Source of the DNA: Caulochytrium protostelioides
Lineage: Eukaryota; Chytridiomycota; Caulochytriomycetes; Caulochytriales; Caulochytriaceae
Direction: 5' to 3'
DNA: 64,000 nucleotides
Assembly (NCBI GenBank): GCA_003615045.1
Contig: ML014129.1
Coordinates: 1 to 64,000 of the forward strand
In this document: positions 41,790 to 53,100 of the stretch, one piece after another
Position numbering within the stretch: position 1 is the first letter of the stretch
Layout: each line of letters starts with the position of its first letter
Translations under genes and position numbers: made by a program
Notes under the pieces: model-generated
Databases searched by the model: none
Told to the model about the DNA's origin: nothing
What the model saw: the letters and a program-made list of their open reading frames with translations, nothing else

Positions 41790-44348
41790 TTAAGCCGCGA
41801 TGGCAGGCACAGCAGGCTGCTCGCCGGTCCAGCCGACAGCACGGTTGGGGCACGTGATGCGGCCGAGCGTCAGGAGCCAGCGGCGGTAGTGCATCTCCGA
41901 CCCGGCCAGCCAGCGTGCAAAGACCCACTGACGGCCTTCGTGCATGTAGCGCGGCCGGTGGATGGCGGCCTCGGCAAAGGCGTTGACCTCGGCGGCGCAC
42001 TGGCGCCACGGAATCGATGCGTCGTAGTCGGCGAACGCGAGCACGAGGCCCGAGAGCGGCGCGGCCGGGATCTGGGGGTCGACGGCGGCGGCGACCGAGG
42101 CGCGGCGCGCGGCGTTGGCGCCCTTCGGCATCAGCATGTCGTCGCCGAGCGACTGCGGCATCGTGGTGTGCGTAGCGCTCATGGCCTGCACCACGGTCGA
42201 GCGCGGCGCGCCCGTGCGCAGCACCCAAATAGCGAGCCCCACCATGCGGCGGAGCTGGTCGCGGGCGAAGGCCTTGGCCGTGAAGGTCAGGGTGATCCAC
42301 TCGAGCTGCGGTGCCTCGGGGGCGTCCGGGTCGTCGGCCGCACAGGGCGCCGTCGGCGCAAGGAAGGGCTGCGAGCACGTGGCCTGCGTGATCTGGACAA
42401 AGTAGCGCGCGTCGTCTTCCAGGGCGTCGGCCGAGCGCGGCAGATCGTGGCGGGTGTTGCGCGAGATGAACGCGCTGTAGTTGTGGGTGCCGCGGAACAG
42501 GCCCAGGATGGCCTGGAGGTCCTCGAACTGATGCGAGGACAGGCGGTGGGCATGGCGCTCGCGCCAGACCTCGGCCGACTCCACGGCCGACGCGGGCGCG
42601 GGCGCCGCCTCGCCGTCGGCATCCAGCAGCTCGGCCTCGGCGAGGCACTCGGAGCACTCGCACGCGCCGAAGCCGTCGACGCCGCCGAAGTCGAGCTCGC
42701 GGCGCGACAGGCTGCGCGTCAGCGTCGAGCGACGGATCGCATTCGGGCGCTGCAGCAGGCTCTTGTGGCGGGTCGGCGGCGTCTCGGGCGGGGAGAGCGG
42801 CGCGGCGACGGGGGCAGCGGCAGGTGCGGCCGTGGGGGCGGCCGTGGGCGCCGCGCGGGACTTCGAGCGGCGGAAGGGGTTAGCAAAGCGCGCCATCAGC
42901 GAGCGGCTCTCCTTCTTAGACGGCGAGGCGTCGCGCGCGGGGGCGTCGGCGGCCGACGCCGTCCGCGGCGGCGCGACGAGAGCGCCGAGGCCGCCCGAGG
43001 CCGGCGGCGGCGGCGGCGTGGCCGGCGTCATGGTCGTCATGGGCGGCAGCGGCGGCGCGCCACCAGCGCCAGCGCGGGTCGTGTCGCCGCGGAACAAGGT
43101 CCGGACGCGGGAGAGCGTCGACGGGCGCTCGTGCATACCCGCCGTCGCGCCGCTGGAGGCGATCATGGTCGGGCGGGAGTCCTTGGCCTTGGCATCAGCG
43201 ACCGTCGCGATGGGCCGGACGTGGACGGCGGGGGCGACGTGGAGCGCGTCAGCAGGCGGCGGGGTCGGCGGCAGGACGGGTGCTGTCGGCGGCGGCGGCG
43301 GCACGTCGTCGCGGCCTTCGTGGCGAGTGCCCGTGGTGCGGACCCGCGAGCGCGATCGCGAGCGCTCGCGAGTGCGGCGCAGGGTCTCCCAGAGCGAAGC
43401 CTCGCCCGTGCGGTCGAGCTGCTCGAGCTTGGCGATGTTGGGATCGTCCGGGTGCTGGCGACCGCCGGTGGCCTCGGAGGTCGTCGGACGGCGGTAGATG
43501 CCAATGGAGCGGCCGCGGCGCAGCGAGGTCGTCCGCGCCAGCGGGGCATCGGCGGCCAGCACAGTGTCCAGGTCGGCCTCGGCGCCCGGGTTGGCGAGAA
43601 TGTAGGTCGGCAGCGTGTACGTGTAGGTGCGGAACAAGCAATCGCTGCGGGCGTTGAAGAAGTCCTTGGTGACGTTGTTGGCCGAACGGTGGTTGGCGAC
43701 GTCGGCGTTGATCGGGTGCGCGAAGCAGATGACGTTAAAGACGCGCAGCTGCGGGCGGCCAAAGTAGGTCGCGAGGTACTGGTTGATGTCGTCGTGGAGG
43801 GTCCATGCCCATGGCGCGTCGCCGTCGTCGCCGGCACCGCTCCCGGCGGGGCGGGCGACCTGCTCGGGCGCATGGCACAGGCACGCCGAGTTGTCGGCGG
43901 CGGCGCTGTCGGCGGCGTCGGCATACGACGACGAGAGGGTAAACGACATGACCTGGCGGGCGGCGGCGGCGACAGGCGTGCGGCCGCTCCGGGTGGCGCT
44001 GCGCGCGGCGTCGGCGCGCGAGGACTTGCCGCTCACGGGCGGCGCCGCGGCATAGCGAACATGGGCGATCTGGATCTTGCGTGCGCGGCTTCCCGCGGGC
44101 TCGTCCTGGGTGGCCGGCAGGCCCGCGGCGGCAGCGGCGGCTTCCTGGCGACGCGAGACGCAGGAGCGGACGGCGCGGCGGAGCATGGAGTCGACATCGG
44201 TGTTGAGCGAGCCTTTCCCCGGGCGGATCAGGTTGGGCGCGACGCCCTGCGGCGCCGTTGGGCCGCCGTCGGCGCCGGGAATGGCGGCTAGCGAGGCCTG
44301 GACTGTATGGCCGTAGCCATACAGCACGGCCACTTGACACACGGTCAT
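41790..44348 (-). CDS. PUS1-like (TruA family) protein lacking the RTD catalytic motif
   Basis: 852 residues from the ATG at 44348 (the frame is open to 44537). TruA-fold features: CQVAVLYGYGHTVQAS near the N-terminus; LNTDVDSMLRRAV; RVFNVICFAH..KDFFNARSDCLFRTYTYTLPTYIL (human PUS1 has RCDARTYCYLLPTF); LGLFRGTHNYSAFISRNTRH; and ITLTFTAKAFARDQLRRMVGLAIWVLR (PUS1: GQSFMMHQIRKMVGL). Where PUS1 reads RTDKGVSA, this protein reads SGRTPVAAAARQVMSF, with Pro in place of the catalytic Asp (codon 43974-43976) and no other RTD nearby. Long disordered inserts split the fold (about 400-650 in the long frame). By family knowledge the Asp is essential, so it is probably a catalytically dead or repurposed paralogue. 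Confidence 0.75.
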   Translation of the reverse strand: MTVCQVAVLYGYGHTVQASLAAIPGADGGPTAPQGVAPNLIRPGKGSLNTDVDSMLRRAVRSCVSRRQEAAAAAAGLPATQDEPAGSRARKIQIAHVRYAAAPPVSGKSSRADAARSATRSGRTPVAAAARQVMSFTLSSSYADAADSAAADNSACLCHAPEQVARPAGSGAGDDGDAPWAWTLHDDINQYLATYFGRPQLRVFNVICFAHPINADVANHRSANNVTKDFFNARSDCLFRTYTYTLPTYILANPGAEADLDTVLAADAPLARTTSLRRGRSIGIYRRPTTSEATGGRQHPDDPNIAKLEQLDRTGEASLWETLRRTRERSRSRSRVRTTGTRHEGRDDVPPPPPTAPVLPPTPPPADALHVAPAVHVRPIATVADAKAKDSRPTMIASSGATAGMHERPSTLSRVRTLFRGDTTRAGAGGAPPLPPMTTMTPATPPPPPASGGLGALVAPPRTASAADAPARDASPSKKESRSLMARFANPFRRSKSRAAPTAAPTAAPAAAPVAAPLSPPETPPTRHKSLLQRPNAIRRSTLTRSLSRRELDFGGVDGFGACECSECLAEAELLDADGEAAPAPASAVESAEVWRERHAHRLSSHQFEDLQAILGLFRGTHNYSAFISRNTRHDLPRSADALEDDARYFVQITQATCSQPFLAPTAPCAADDPDAPEAPQLEWITLTFTAKAFARDQLRRMVGLAIWVLRTGAPRSTVVQAMSATHTTMPQSLGDDMLMPKGANAARRASVAAAVDPQIPAAPLSGLVLAFADYDASIPWRQCAAEVNAFAEAAIHRPRYMHEGRQWVFARWLAGSEMHYRRWLLTLGRITCPNRAVGWTGEQPAVPAIAA

Positions 44349-47074
44349 GGTGGACCAGCAGCCAATCGTGACAAGCGGCTGTCTACGGAATGGGACGCCG
44401 AGTTGGGGTCGGGGAAGGCGATCGCCGCGAGCGAGGACGCGCGAGGGACCACGGGCGGGGAGGTGTGGGTCGCGAGGCACTACGGAAGTCTGGGCGCAGA
44501 CGTCCGTGGAGGGTTCATGCAGCGCTATCCCAGGCAATCTGATGCCTTGGAGCGGGGCGACAGAGCGATGTGGCTATGAACAGAACGAACGAAGGAATGA
44601 AGCAGACGCAGGAAGGTATGTGTCAAAAGGACAGAGTTCGGGGAGACGCCATCAAAGAGAACCAAGAGACATCCGGGGGTCGTGGGGTCATTGGTCGTGG
44701 TCGAACCGTCAGTGGCAAGATGGATCAGGACCCCCGTCCTGGATCCGCCATGCATCCCACATGGCCAGCGTCGCAGCGGGAGGCTGTCCCTTATATAGGA
44801 TGAAGGCCACACGTGCCTTGGATGGACGAGGGCCGTTCTCACTCTCTCTCACTGGGCCATCGCTCCCACCCGACGGAGCGGCTCACCCGAGAGGCCGGCG
44901 GCCGCCGCACGGCTTGGCCAAAGACCAGCTTCCCGGCGGCGTCGCCGGCGGCTGTGCGCCCGTGCCAGAAGGCACCCCCTCCCATGCCCCTCGGTGGCTT
45001 GACCCGCATCGGGTCCGTTGTTGCGCGCTGCCGGTCCTTCGGCTTCCTCCCTCTCGCAGCGCCGCCGCCGCATCCAGACGTCGAGGCGCGGCACCGCGCT
45101 GCGGTGCGGCGCCTCCGACGCGACGTGGCCTGACCTGGCATACGTCTCGCCGCGCCTCGCCTCGCCGCGCCGCAGCGCCGTGCGTGCCGCGTGAGGCCGT
45201 GGGCGGCCGTGGGCGGCCGTGCGGGCGGCGCCGTCCCCATGCCGACGCGGCGCTTGCTCGCCGCCGCGGCGGTATGCCCGGAGGCTCCGAGGCTCCGAGG
45301 CCCCGCGAGGTCCACCGTTCCAGGTGGCCGCGGCCGACCGCACGGGCGGCCGTCGACCCGCCGCCGGCGCCGCCAGCACGGGCACGGCGCCGTGGAGCGG
45401 CACCGAACGGCCGGCGGCCCTATAGCCCCAGGCTTCCAGCCGGGAGCAGCGGCAGGCGGCGGCGACGGTCCGGCTCGGACGCGAGGTGGCGCCCCACGCG
45501 CCGAAAGCCTCGGAGCCCGCGGCGGCTGCCGGTCCACGCCGAGGCGAGCTGGCAAGGCCCTGAGACCCCGAAGGTCGGCAGGGGCTCCGACGGCGAGACC
45601 GTCATGAGGTCGAAACGCCAATGGCGCCTGCATCAGCGGATCCCGTCGGATGGCTCGGCGCTGCGTGTGCCGTCGTCAGGCCGCGGCGGTGGTGTGGCCA
45701 GCATGCCGCGGCGATCTCGTGACCCACGAGCGCTCGTGCTGGTGCTCGATGCACCTGGTATGAGCCGCGGTGGGAAACCTTGATCCCGGCGACGTCAGCC
45801 GTCTCGGGACTCCAATTTTCTGGAGGATGGCGTCGCATGAAACCACGTCGTTGTTCGGGTGCGGAGGAAGTTGCCAGGCTGGCAAGGGGCGGCACGCCGT
45901 CCGCCGAGGCATCCCCGTCGCAGCATGACAGCGACGTGCAAGCAACATCGGAATACAACAACGAAACCACGCGGCACGCCGGAGCGTCATGGCACGGCGC
46001 ATGAGCAGGCCGCACCCGCGGTAGGCTGCCGTACAAAACGTGATCAGTCTGCGATGCAATGGGGCCATGTGACACGATCAACGCAACACAAAATTACCCA
46101 TCAAATGGCGACGCCGATCTTGACTCCCATCGACGACCGCCATCAGCGAACTTGGGCGGAACTCCGAGAGGATTTCTGGTGATCAGAGATCTCCATCAAT
46201 GTCGTCGTTGTTCCCGGGCCGGGGAGCGCATACCAGATGAGACGTCCTGTCATACTTCGGCGTAAGTGCGCCACAAGGATGACGAAACAGCCGGGGACGC
46301 CCCATCAGCACGCTATATTGGGCGTCGGTTGCATGTCGTGTCTGCTGCGCCTCGCAGGCCCCCTGATGCGACCGTCCGCTGCTCCCCGTCCGCTGGTCTG
46401 CAAGCGCATATATTTTCTCGTGAAGACCTCTCGGTATTCGCAGGCGAGGCTAACGCCATTACAGGCGCGTCAAAACGCCACGGACGAGTACCAGCCAGCA
46501 GGCAGCCCGCAAGCATGCAAGCAAGCATGCAAGCGGAAGGCGACACGGCAAACGGTCACCCATGAGCGGGGCCCTTAAGTCATCCGTGGTTATGCGGAAA
46601 GTGGCCTTTTTGGCTTTCGCGCTTGCTTTCGCTGCATGTGCATGTGCATGTGCATGTGCATGTGCATGTGCACCCCTACGTCTTTGCCATCCCCGTGAGT
46701 GACGTGCAGCCAGACCCGGCGTCGCCTCACTTAGTTGCTTGGCTTTGCACATCGCGTCCCTTATATATATTTTAGGAACCCTCTCTGTACCAGTAGGCCC
46801 TTGCCTTCCGCGGTCGTACGAGCCCAACGAGGCTGGCGCTTAGGCCCATTTTTCGTTAACGCTTTCGTTCTGCCTCGAAGCCCACGTCGCACGGCCGCCG
46901 GACCCCCGGTCTCTTTCGCCATCATGATCATCGTGGTGATGTCGCTGGTCAGCCTGACCATGTTGAGCTTGGCCAGCCAGACCCTGCAGTACCTCGTAGA
47001 CCATTTGTGATCGCCTGCGACGGCTGAGCCGCGCATGGGCCCCGCGAATCTATATAATTTTTTTACATGATCAC
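44349..47074. other. 2.7 kb gene-poor region
   Basis: Very GC-rich DNA at 44850-45650 carries long but domain-free frames on both strands. From 45800 composition becomes more mixed. A 91-codon plus-strand frame at 46735-47010 ends in a hydrophobic segment (IMIIVVMSLVSLTML) that might be a membrane helix; I would not call it a gene on this evidence. Confidence 0.45.
46633..46672. repeat. Hexanucleotide microsatellite (TGCATG)n
   Basis: Six perfect TGCATG units and a partial seventh, alternating purine-pyrimidine throughout, about 400 nt from Fanzor-like copy 3. Confidence 0.95.
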
Positions 47075-47600
47075 GAATGCTCGAATATACAGGCCCATCA
47101 TTACCCAACATGAACATGCCCTCCATGGTGCCTCAGGGGGTCCCCACGGCAGTCCGCATTCGGTTTATCGGCGGATGAACTTGCCGACCACGGGCTGCCA
47201 CTTGGCATCACCGGGAATACGGCACAGCGTCGCAGGTCGGGGGGGCGAGGCCAGGCAACGTTGGATGTTCGAAGCGGCATCGAGATCGCGGTTCACGAAC
47301 TTGCCGTGGGTGGCTTCAGACTACAGCAAGCCTCGAACCACGATCCTCTGGGGCTTGCGTTGCCCGGGTTTCAGGGTCACATTCGTTTTGGCATACCCCC
47401 GGATTGTGCGGAGCCGGTCGACTGCCCTCGGCGCAGTGAGGTGGGCGCCCGCCTGGGACGTGCGAGGTGTTGGAACGGCGATCTCGCCCTGGACGCCGGG
47501 AGCAAACGATCGCTTCAGTAGGCCCGACAGCGCGATGCAGGTCATGTGGTGGCGCTGAGAGAAGGCGCCCACACGCGCGCGGATCGCGTCTCGAATCCAC
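47075..47600 (-). mobile_element. TnpB/Fanzor-like C-terminal fragment, copy 3
   Basis: On the minus strand, GKFVNRDLDAASNIQRC is followed by RPATLCRIPG and WQPVVGKFIRR and a stop. The RDLDAASNI motif keeps the RuvC-III Asp. Upstream in another frame are TPRTSQAGAHLTAPRAVDR, YAKTNVTLKPGQRKP and VVRGLL, aligned with copy 2 over about 500 nt. The pieces lie in two frames separated by at least one stop, so this is a decayed fragment. Its tail (about 47100-47160) shares with copies 1 and 2 a block of G-rich then GCACCATGGAGGGCATG-like sequence, perhaps the element's right end. Confidence 0.5.
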
Positions 47601-47751
47601 TGTATGTTGTCTCCTCGCCAGTGCTTCAGCAGCGCCTGTCTATATCTGGAAATTCTGTAACATGTGTATATTCGTCGCCAACGAGTCGCCTTCTTTCATC
47701 CACACACCCACATGACGAACCCAAGTGAAGAGCGTATGAAGCGCGAGGGAA

Positions 47752-49632
47752 TCACGCGTCACGCGCGGCAGCGATGCCGCAGGGCACGCGGATGGGCACC
47801 CCCACAGGCGACGGCAAGATCGTGGTGGCCACCACCACCGATGCCGATGGCTGCTTTACCGACGAGGACGACGAGGACGACGAGGACGACGCGGGTTTCA
47901 CGGACGGCTTTGTCGACGACGGGTGCTTGCCAAAGGGTTTGCGCAAGGTATGCACGACGGCCGGCGGCGGCCGCAGGGATGCCATGACGCTCACCGCGCC
48001 GTCGAGGCCCTCTCGGGTCGCGCCACGGCCGGGCGCGAGGCCACGCCGCGCGGGGGCATGCGCGCTCATGCCGAGGCTGAGGACGACGTCGTCGGCCTCG
48101 CTGTCCGACGCGTCGTCGACAGCGATGGCCGCCGCGGCGCCACGCCGCCGCCGACCCGGCGGCCGCGGCGTCGCCGGCAGCGACGACGCGGCTGTGGCGC
48201 GCACGGCGGGGTATCGGGTATGGGCGTCGTCGCTGCCGCCGCCGCTGCTCAATGTGTGCAGCCAGAGGGCCTCGCGTTCCTCGGCGTCGTCCTCGTCCTC
48301 GTCTTCCTCGTCTTCCTCGTGACCATCGTGGTGGAACCAGACGCCCGTTTGGTCGCGGACGGCATGGCGCGTCCAGCTGCGGGCCAGGTTGTGGCGCGCG
48401 AGATGCATCGCTTGCAGCGCGGCTTCGCGCTGCGCGTGGTGCGTGGCCATCGCGGCGTCGCCGTCGCCGTCGATATCGCCACATGGACCCATCAGCTCGT
48501 CGTCGTCGTCGTCTGTCTCCGACGCTGACAGGGTCGCTTGGGCGGCATGAGATCGCTTGTACGACGACGACCGAGTGGCTTGGCACAGATCGTGGAGTTC
48601 AACGGCGAAAAAGTCATCACCGTCGGGGGTATCGTCGTCGTCGTCGTCGTCGTTGCCGTCACCACGAGCGCTGCCGCCGTCGCTCGCTTCGCTTGATTCG
48701 CCATCGGAGTGCCGCGAGCCAATCGTGCGGTATGCGACGGGGCCCCAGCGCACGCGGTCTGCGGCCGTGGACGACGGTTCCACGTGGATGCGGCCCCGTG
48801 GCGCCGGCGCCATGCCCGCCGCATACCATCCGGCAGCCAGCAGCGACGCCGCTGAGCCGTCGGCGGCGCCACGGGACGGCGAGGCGGCCGCGGCGGCCGC
48901 GTCTGCGCGGTTGGCGGCGGCGCGGCGCAGGACGGTGGCCCACAGGGCGCCGCACGAGGCAAGCCCGTATCCGCGGCGGCGGCTTGTCTGGCCGAGTGCA
49001 GCACGCTCAGCCACGGTCGCGACGCGAGCCACCGCCTGGGCCAGCGCCAATGGATGCGCAGGCGGCGTCGCGATCGGCGTCCGGCAGGCGGGGCAGGCGG
49101 CGGCGTAGTGGCACCAGCGTAGGATGCACGGCCCGCAGAACGTATGTCCGCAGGCGGTGAGCGTCGCCGGGTGGCAGTAGAGCTCGTAGCAGATCTGGCA
49201 GGAGAGGATCGCGCGGAGTTCGGCAACAGGCGTCGGTGTTTGGGAGTCGCCGGCCAGGGCCGTGGCAGTCATGAGGCCGAGATCGACGGCGGGCGGGGGT
49301 GGCAGCGGCGATACCGTCGGCGCCGCGGCGCGTGGCCGCCGTAGGGAGGATGATTCCTCGTTGAGTATGGTTGATTGGGGAGAAGCAACAGAGGACGACA
49401 GCGTGGGTATGGAGAGCGAGGTGACAGGTATGGAGAGCGCCTTGGCAGGTTGGGACAGCGCCACTGTGGCGGCGTTGATAGTCATAGCATCAGCAACAGA
49501 AGTGGGCGATCCGTCAGCGACGGCGACATCATGAGTTCTCCGCCGCTTGAGGCACGGCTTCAGGGTCATCGGGACCACGTCCCGCCGCGGCGGTGGACCC
49601 GTCATGACCAGGTCACCGCGTGCCACGTCCAC
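47752..49632 (-). CDS. RING-finger protein, likely E3 ubiquitin ligase
   Basis: 626 residues, single exon. A C3HC4 RING is complete at about 145-183: C145, C148, then C161, H163, C166, C169, C180, C183 (CQICYELYCHPATL, ACGHTFCGPC, CPACRTPI). RING domains of this type recruit E2 enzymes for ubiquitin transfer. N-terminal 140 residues are Ser/Pro-rich; after the RING come an Ala-rich helical segment, several Asp/Glu runs (about 325-340, 430-450) and a Ser-rich C-terminus. No FHA, BRCT or membrane domain is visible, so target and pathway are unknown. Alternative starts at Met10 or Met22 would not affect the domain. Confidence 0.85.
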   Translation of the reverse strand: MDVARGDLVMTGPPPRRDVVPMTLKPCLKRRRTHDVAVADGSPTSVADAMTINAATVALSQPAKALSIPVTSLSIPTLSSSVASPQSTILNEESSSLRRPRAAAPTVSPLPPPPAVDLGLMTATALAGDSQTPTPVAELRAILSCQICYELYCHPATLTACGHTFCGPCILRWCHYAAACPACRTPIATPPAHPLALAQAVARVATVAERAALGQTSRRRGYGLASCGALWATVLRRAAANRADAAAAAASPSRGAADGSAASLLAAGWYAAGMAPAPRGRIHVEPSSTAADRVRWGPVAYRTIGSRHSDGESSEASDGGSARGDGNDDDDDDDTPDGDDFFAVELHDLCQATRSSSYKRSHAAQATLSASETDDDDDELMGPCGDIDGDGDAAMATHHAQREAALQAMHLARHNLARSWTRHAVRDQTGVWFHHDGHEEDEEDEDEDDAEEREALWLHTLSSGGGSDDAHTRYPAVRATAASSLPATPRPPGRRRRGAAAAIAVDDASDSEADDVVLSLGMSAHAPARRGLAPGRGATREGLDGAVSVMASLRPPPAVVHTLRKPFGKHPSSTKPSVKPASSSSSSSSSSVKQPSASVVVATTILPSPVGVPIRVPCGIAAARDA

Positions 49633-50172
49633 AAGTGGAACGGGAAGGAGCCACGAGACGGAGCGGACAGAGCAGACGCTACGGCGGCGGTTCCAATGCA
49701 GATCCTCGCTAAAAAGGCCGATCCCGCACCAAGGGATGAAATATCGATGGCGTGCAGAGCGATAGCATACCGCGTACGGAATTGTTTCTCCGCTGCCAGA
49801 TCTCTACCTTGAGACGCCCATGATGTTGAAAGACGTCCACGTATGAATTTGCACGAATTTGGAGACGCTAACGGCGTGCAGGCGGAGTTTTCGGTGAGCG
49901 GCGGTCACTTTCGGCAGAACCCCCCGCCAGCCACATGGGGGCCCATCGCCGAACTAATACTCAGCCACAGGTGACACACGCCGCCATCCCTCAGGAACCC
50001 GTGTTTTCGCCTGACAGAAACCCCCCATGACTGGCGAGGACCAACCAGGTCCTTCCGCCGATCGATCAGAAGGTCGATGTCAGGGTCTGCCGACCTCAAA
50101 CAATCGAACCATCGTCGATATGTTGTCGAAGCAGAAGGGTCATAGACAGAAAGGTATAGAGAAAAGGGACAC
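49633..50172. other. Intergenic spacer
   Basis: This is the 5' flank of the RING gene and 3' flank of the SMPD4-like gene. Composition is mixed and no gene or repeat is recognised. Confidence 0.5.
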
Positions 50173-53100
50173 CTATGCGGTCATGAGGAGCGCCATCCAA
50201 TGATATGCTTTGCAAAGCCCCCATACCGCAGCGAGCAGCACTCCCGTGGAGATGAGGTTGGGCCAGGCCGCAAAGAAGCGGAGCCACAGCCACGAGGGCC
50301 GCGGCACGAGCCAGACCACAAAGCCAGGCAGCACGTGCCAGACCTGATTCGTGACCTGGGTCAATCCGCCTGCGAGATGCGCGATCCCGTGCACCAGCAT
50401 GGGACTTTCGAACGTCATGATCATGTCCCGTGCATGCCGGTCCGGACGAACGGGAAACACGTTGCCGGCGCGGTACGCCAGCGCGGGTGCGTCGGGCCGC
50501 TCAGCGGCGGCCACGGGCAGCGGCGCCTGCGCCGACAGCGCCGCCGACGGCGCCACTGACCGCCGCGACGAGCGCGGCAGCGGAAACTCCGACGCCATGC
50601 TCGGCAGCCGAGACGACCCGCCCGCCGCAGCGGCCGTGGGCAGCACGGGTGTCGGCGTCTCGGAATCGACCTCGGAAGCGCTCTGCGCGAACCGGGTCAT
50701 GAGCGACGTGCCCGCCGGATAGCCACTGGGAGGGGCCGCCGCGTCGCCGCGACGGGCGACCATCGTCAGGCCGAGATCGCTCGGGTCCTCGGTGTCCGCG
50801 TCCGCATCGACGTCCGCGGCAGGACGCAGGGTCGGGAACAGCTGGGTGAGCTTGGCCAAGCACCGGCTGAGCCGGCCCATGTCCTGCTCGAGCTGCGCGG
50901 TGGCGGCCGGGCTGAGGACGCCGGCGCCCCGCGAGCGACTGGAGGCCACCCGGGTCCCTGGGGCCGCGCCGATGCCGGCGCCCGGGCCGCGGGCGGACGG
51001 CGGCAGCACGCGGCGAGACGGGAACAAGGCGTCGGGCCGCATGCCGATCGCGCTCGCGCCCGTCGCATGGCCGCCGAATCGGGTGGACTGCGCGGCAGCG
51101 GCGGCGGCAGCGGCGGCTGGCGCGAGCAGATTGGATTGGGCGGCCAAGTTGCCCTGCGGGTCGGCGGTGGCGCCCGCGTAGAACGAGGCGGAGATGCGCG
51201 CATCGCAGTCGGCATGCAAGCCGGCGCGCAGCAGCACGGCCGGGTCGTGGTCGCGGTCATCGTCGTCGTCGTCGCTCTCCCCGTGACGGCCACGGCCGTC
51301 GATCGCGGCGGCGTCGTCGTCGTCGTCCTCGTCATCAAGGGCGGGGTCCGGCGCCGCAAAGACGGTGGAGGCCGGGTAGGGCCGCGAGCCTTCTGGCTGC
51401 AGCACCGAGAGGACCGCCGAGGCGGCGAAGGCCATCATGCGTCCGAGGACGCCGCGAGGCGGCGGCGGCAAGGGCGAGAACGCTGGGGCGGCGGCGACGG
51501 ACGCCCCCGCGGCTGCCGGCGAGGTCGCGGCGGTGGCGGCGGCGGCGGTCTGCATCGACGTCGTGGCGCGGCGCCGGAGCCCCGCCGAGAGCGGCGAGAC
51601 GACGTTGGAGGCCGACGTCGAACGCGACCGTCCCATTCCGACCGCGGCGTTGGCCGCGTTCTGCTTGTGCAATGTCTGCAGACCCGACAAGGTCATGGCG
51701 AGCGCGTCGGCGAGCTTCTCCGCGGCGGCGTGCTTCTCGGCATAGAGCGTCGGGAACCCGCGCCATTCGAACTCTTCTTCCAGCTGCTCGAACTGCGCAT
51801 GCAGCGCGGGCAGCATCGCATGGGCCGACTGGAGCTGCGTCGCGGTCAGTCCGAGCGAGCTCCCGGCGCCCGTGCCGGCAGCGGCTGCGGCATGCGCATG
51901 CGCCGGGTGGTGCCCATCCTGGAGAGCAGACTGCAGCAGGAGCCGCTCCAGCTGCGCCACCGCACGCGACAAGGAAGCGTCGCTCAGCACGGTGAGCGCC
52001 TGTTCCAGCGCATCGACGAGGCTGCGCAGTGTGCCCATTGTGTCGGTGGCCGAGACGGCGGGTAGCGGCGCGGCGGCGCGGTAAGCAGGTGGCGGTGGCG
52101 GCGGCTGGCGATAGATGTCGGTGCTGAGGCCGAAGAGGCCCACATGGGCGGCTGGGCGGGACGCGGCCGCGGCGGACGGCGGCGCGTAGCGCGCCGGTTT
52201 GGTCTGCGCCAACTGCTGGTACGCACGCACCAGCTTGTAGTAGTCCAGCTGGGCATACTGCTGCAACACGAGCCGCGGGAGCTGCGTGTACGCGGGGAGG
52301 TTGTCCAGCAGATACATGTACCAGGTGGCCGAGTAGGCGGCGGTGCTGACGGCGGGCGAGGTGGCACCTGTGTCGAGGACGCGCCAGGGCGCCAGCCAGG
52401 TCAGCCAGAGCGCGACGAGGCGCTGGAACGTGGCCGTGCCAAGCCCTGTGCTGGGAGCGGGGCCGGCGGCGCCATATCCGGTGGCGGCGTACCCGGGCGC
52501 GCCGTAGGCGCTACCGGCGGCCATCGGTGCAGTCGTGGCCGCCGTGGTGGTATCGATGGACACGGAGCCCAGGCCATGGCGAAGGAAGAGATACAGCGGT
52601 TTCGCGAGGCTCAGGTAGGCCTGCGGACGGATGCCGGCGAGCCACTGGCGAGCGGACTGAGCGTCGATGGCGCCCGGCGCCGCCGTCTTCTGCGACGCGT
52701 ACGGCGAGTTGACCGAGGACGCGTAGCCCCCGCGACCGCCGTAGGCGCTGCCCGGCGACGAGGCGAGCGAGTGCGCGTAGAAGCCCCGGGCGGCCGGGGA
52801 GGCCGCCGCACCCACGGCGCCGAGACGCAGGTCGCCCCAGACCGGTCGGACATCCATCGCGAGAACATGCTCCACGAGCAGCTGGACGGCCTGGATCTGG
52901 GTGAGCGAAGCCGCGAAGGGCGGGAGCATCGGTTGGAAGCCCCAGGCGGCGGCGGCAGCACTGGGGCGCGTCAGGTCGGCGCGGAGGGGCTCCGACGGCG
53001 CCATAGCCATGCCGCTGTCGTCCGCGGCGACGGCCGGCGGCAGCGTGAGCCACAGGTCGATTGCGAGCGAGAGCGTAAAGACGGCGAGCCGCATGGCTTG

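Noticed and set aside
41712-44291. 859-codon plus-strand frame opposite the PUS1-like gene
   Set aside because: Arg/Gly/Val-rich antisense shadow of a gene with recognisable TruA motifs.
44347-45783. 478-codon plus-strand frame beginning opposite the PUS1-like start
   Set aside because: Runs through very GC-rich noncoding DNA; Arg/Pro-rich and without domains.
46735-47010. Small membrane protein of 91 codons
   Set aside because: Only a single hydrophobic segment at the C-terminus and no homology; kept as a remark in the spacer entry.
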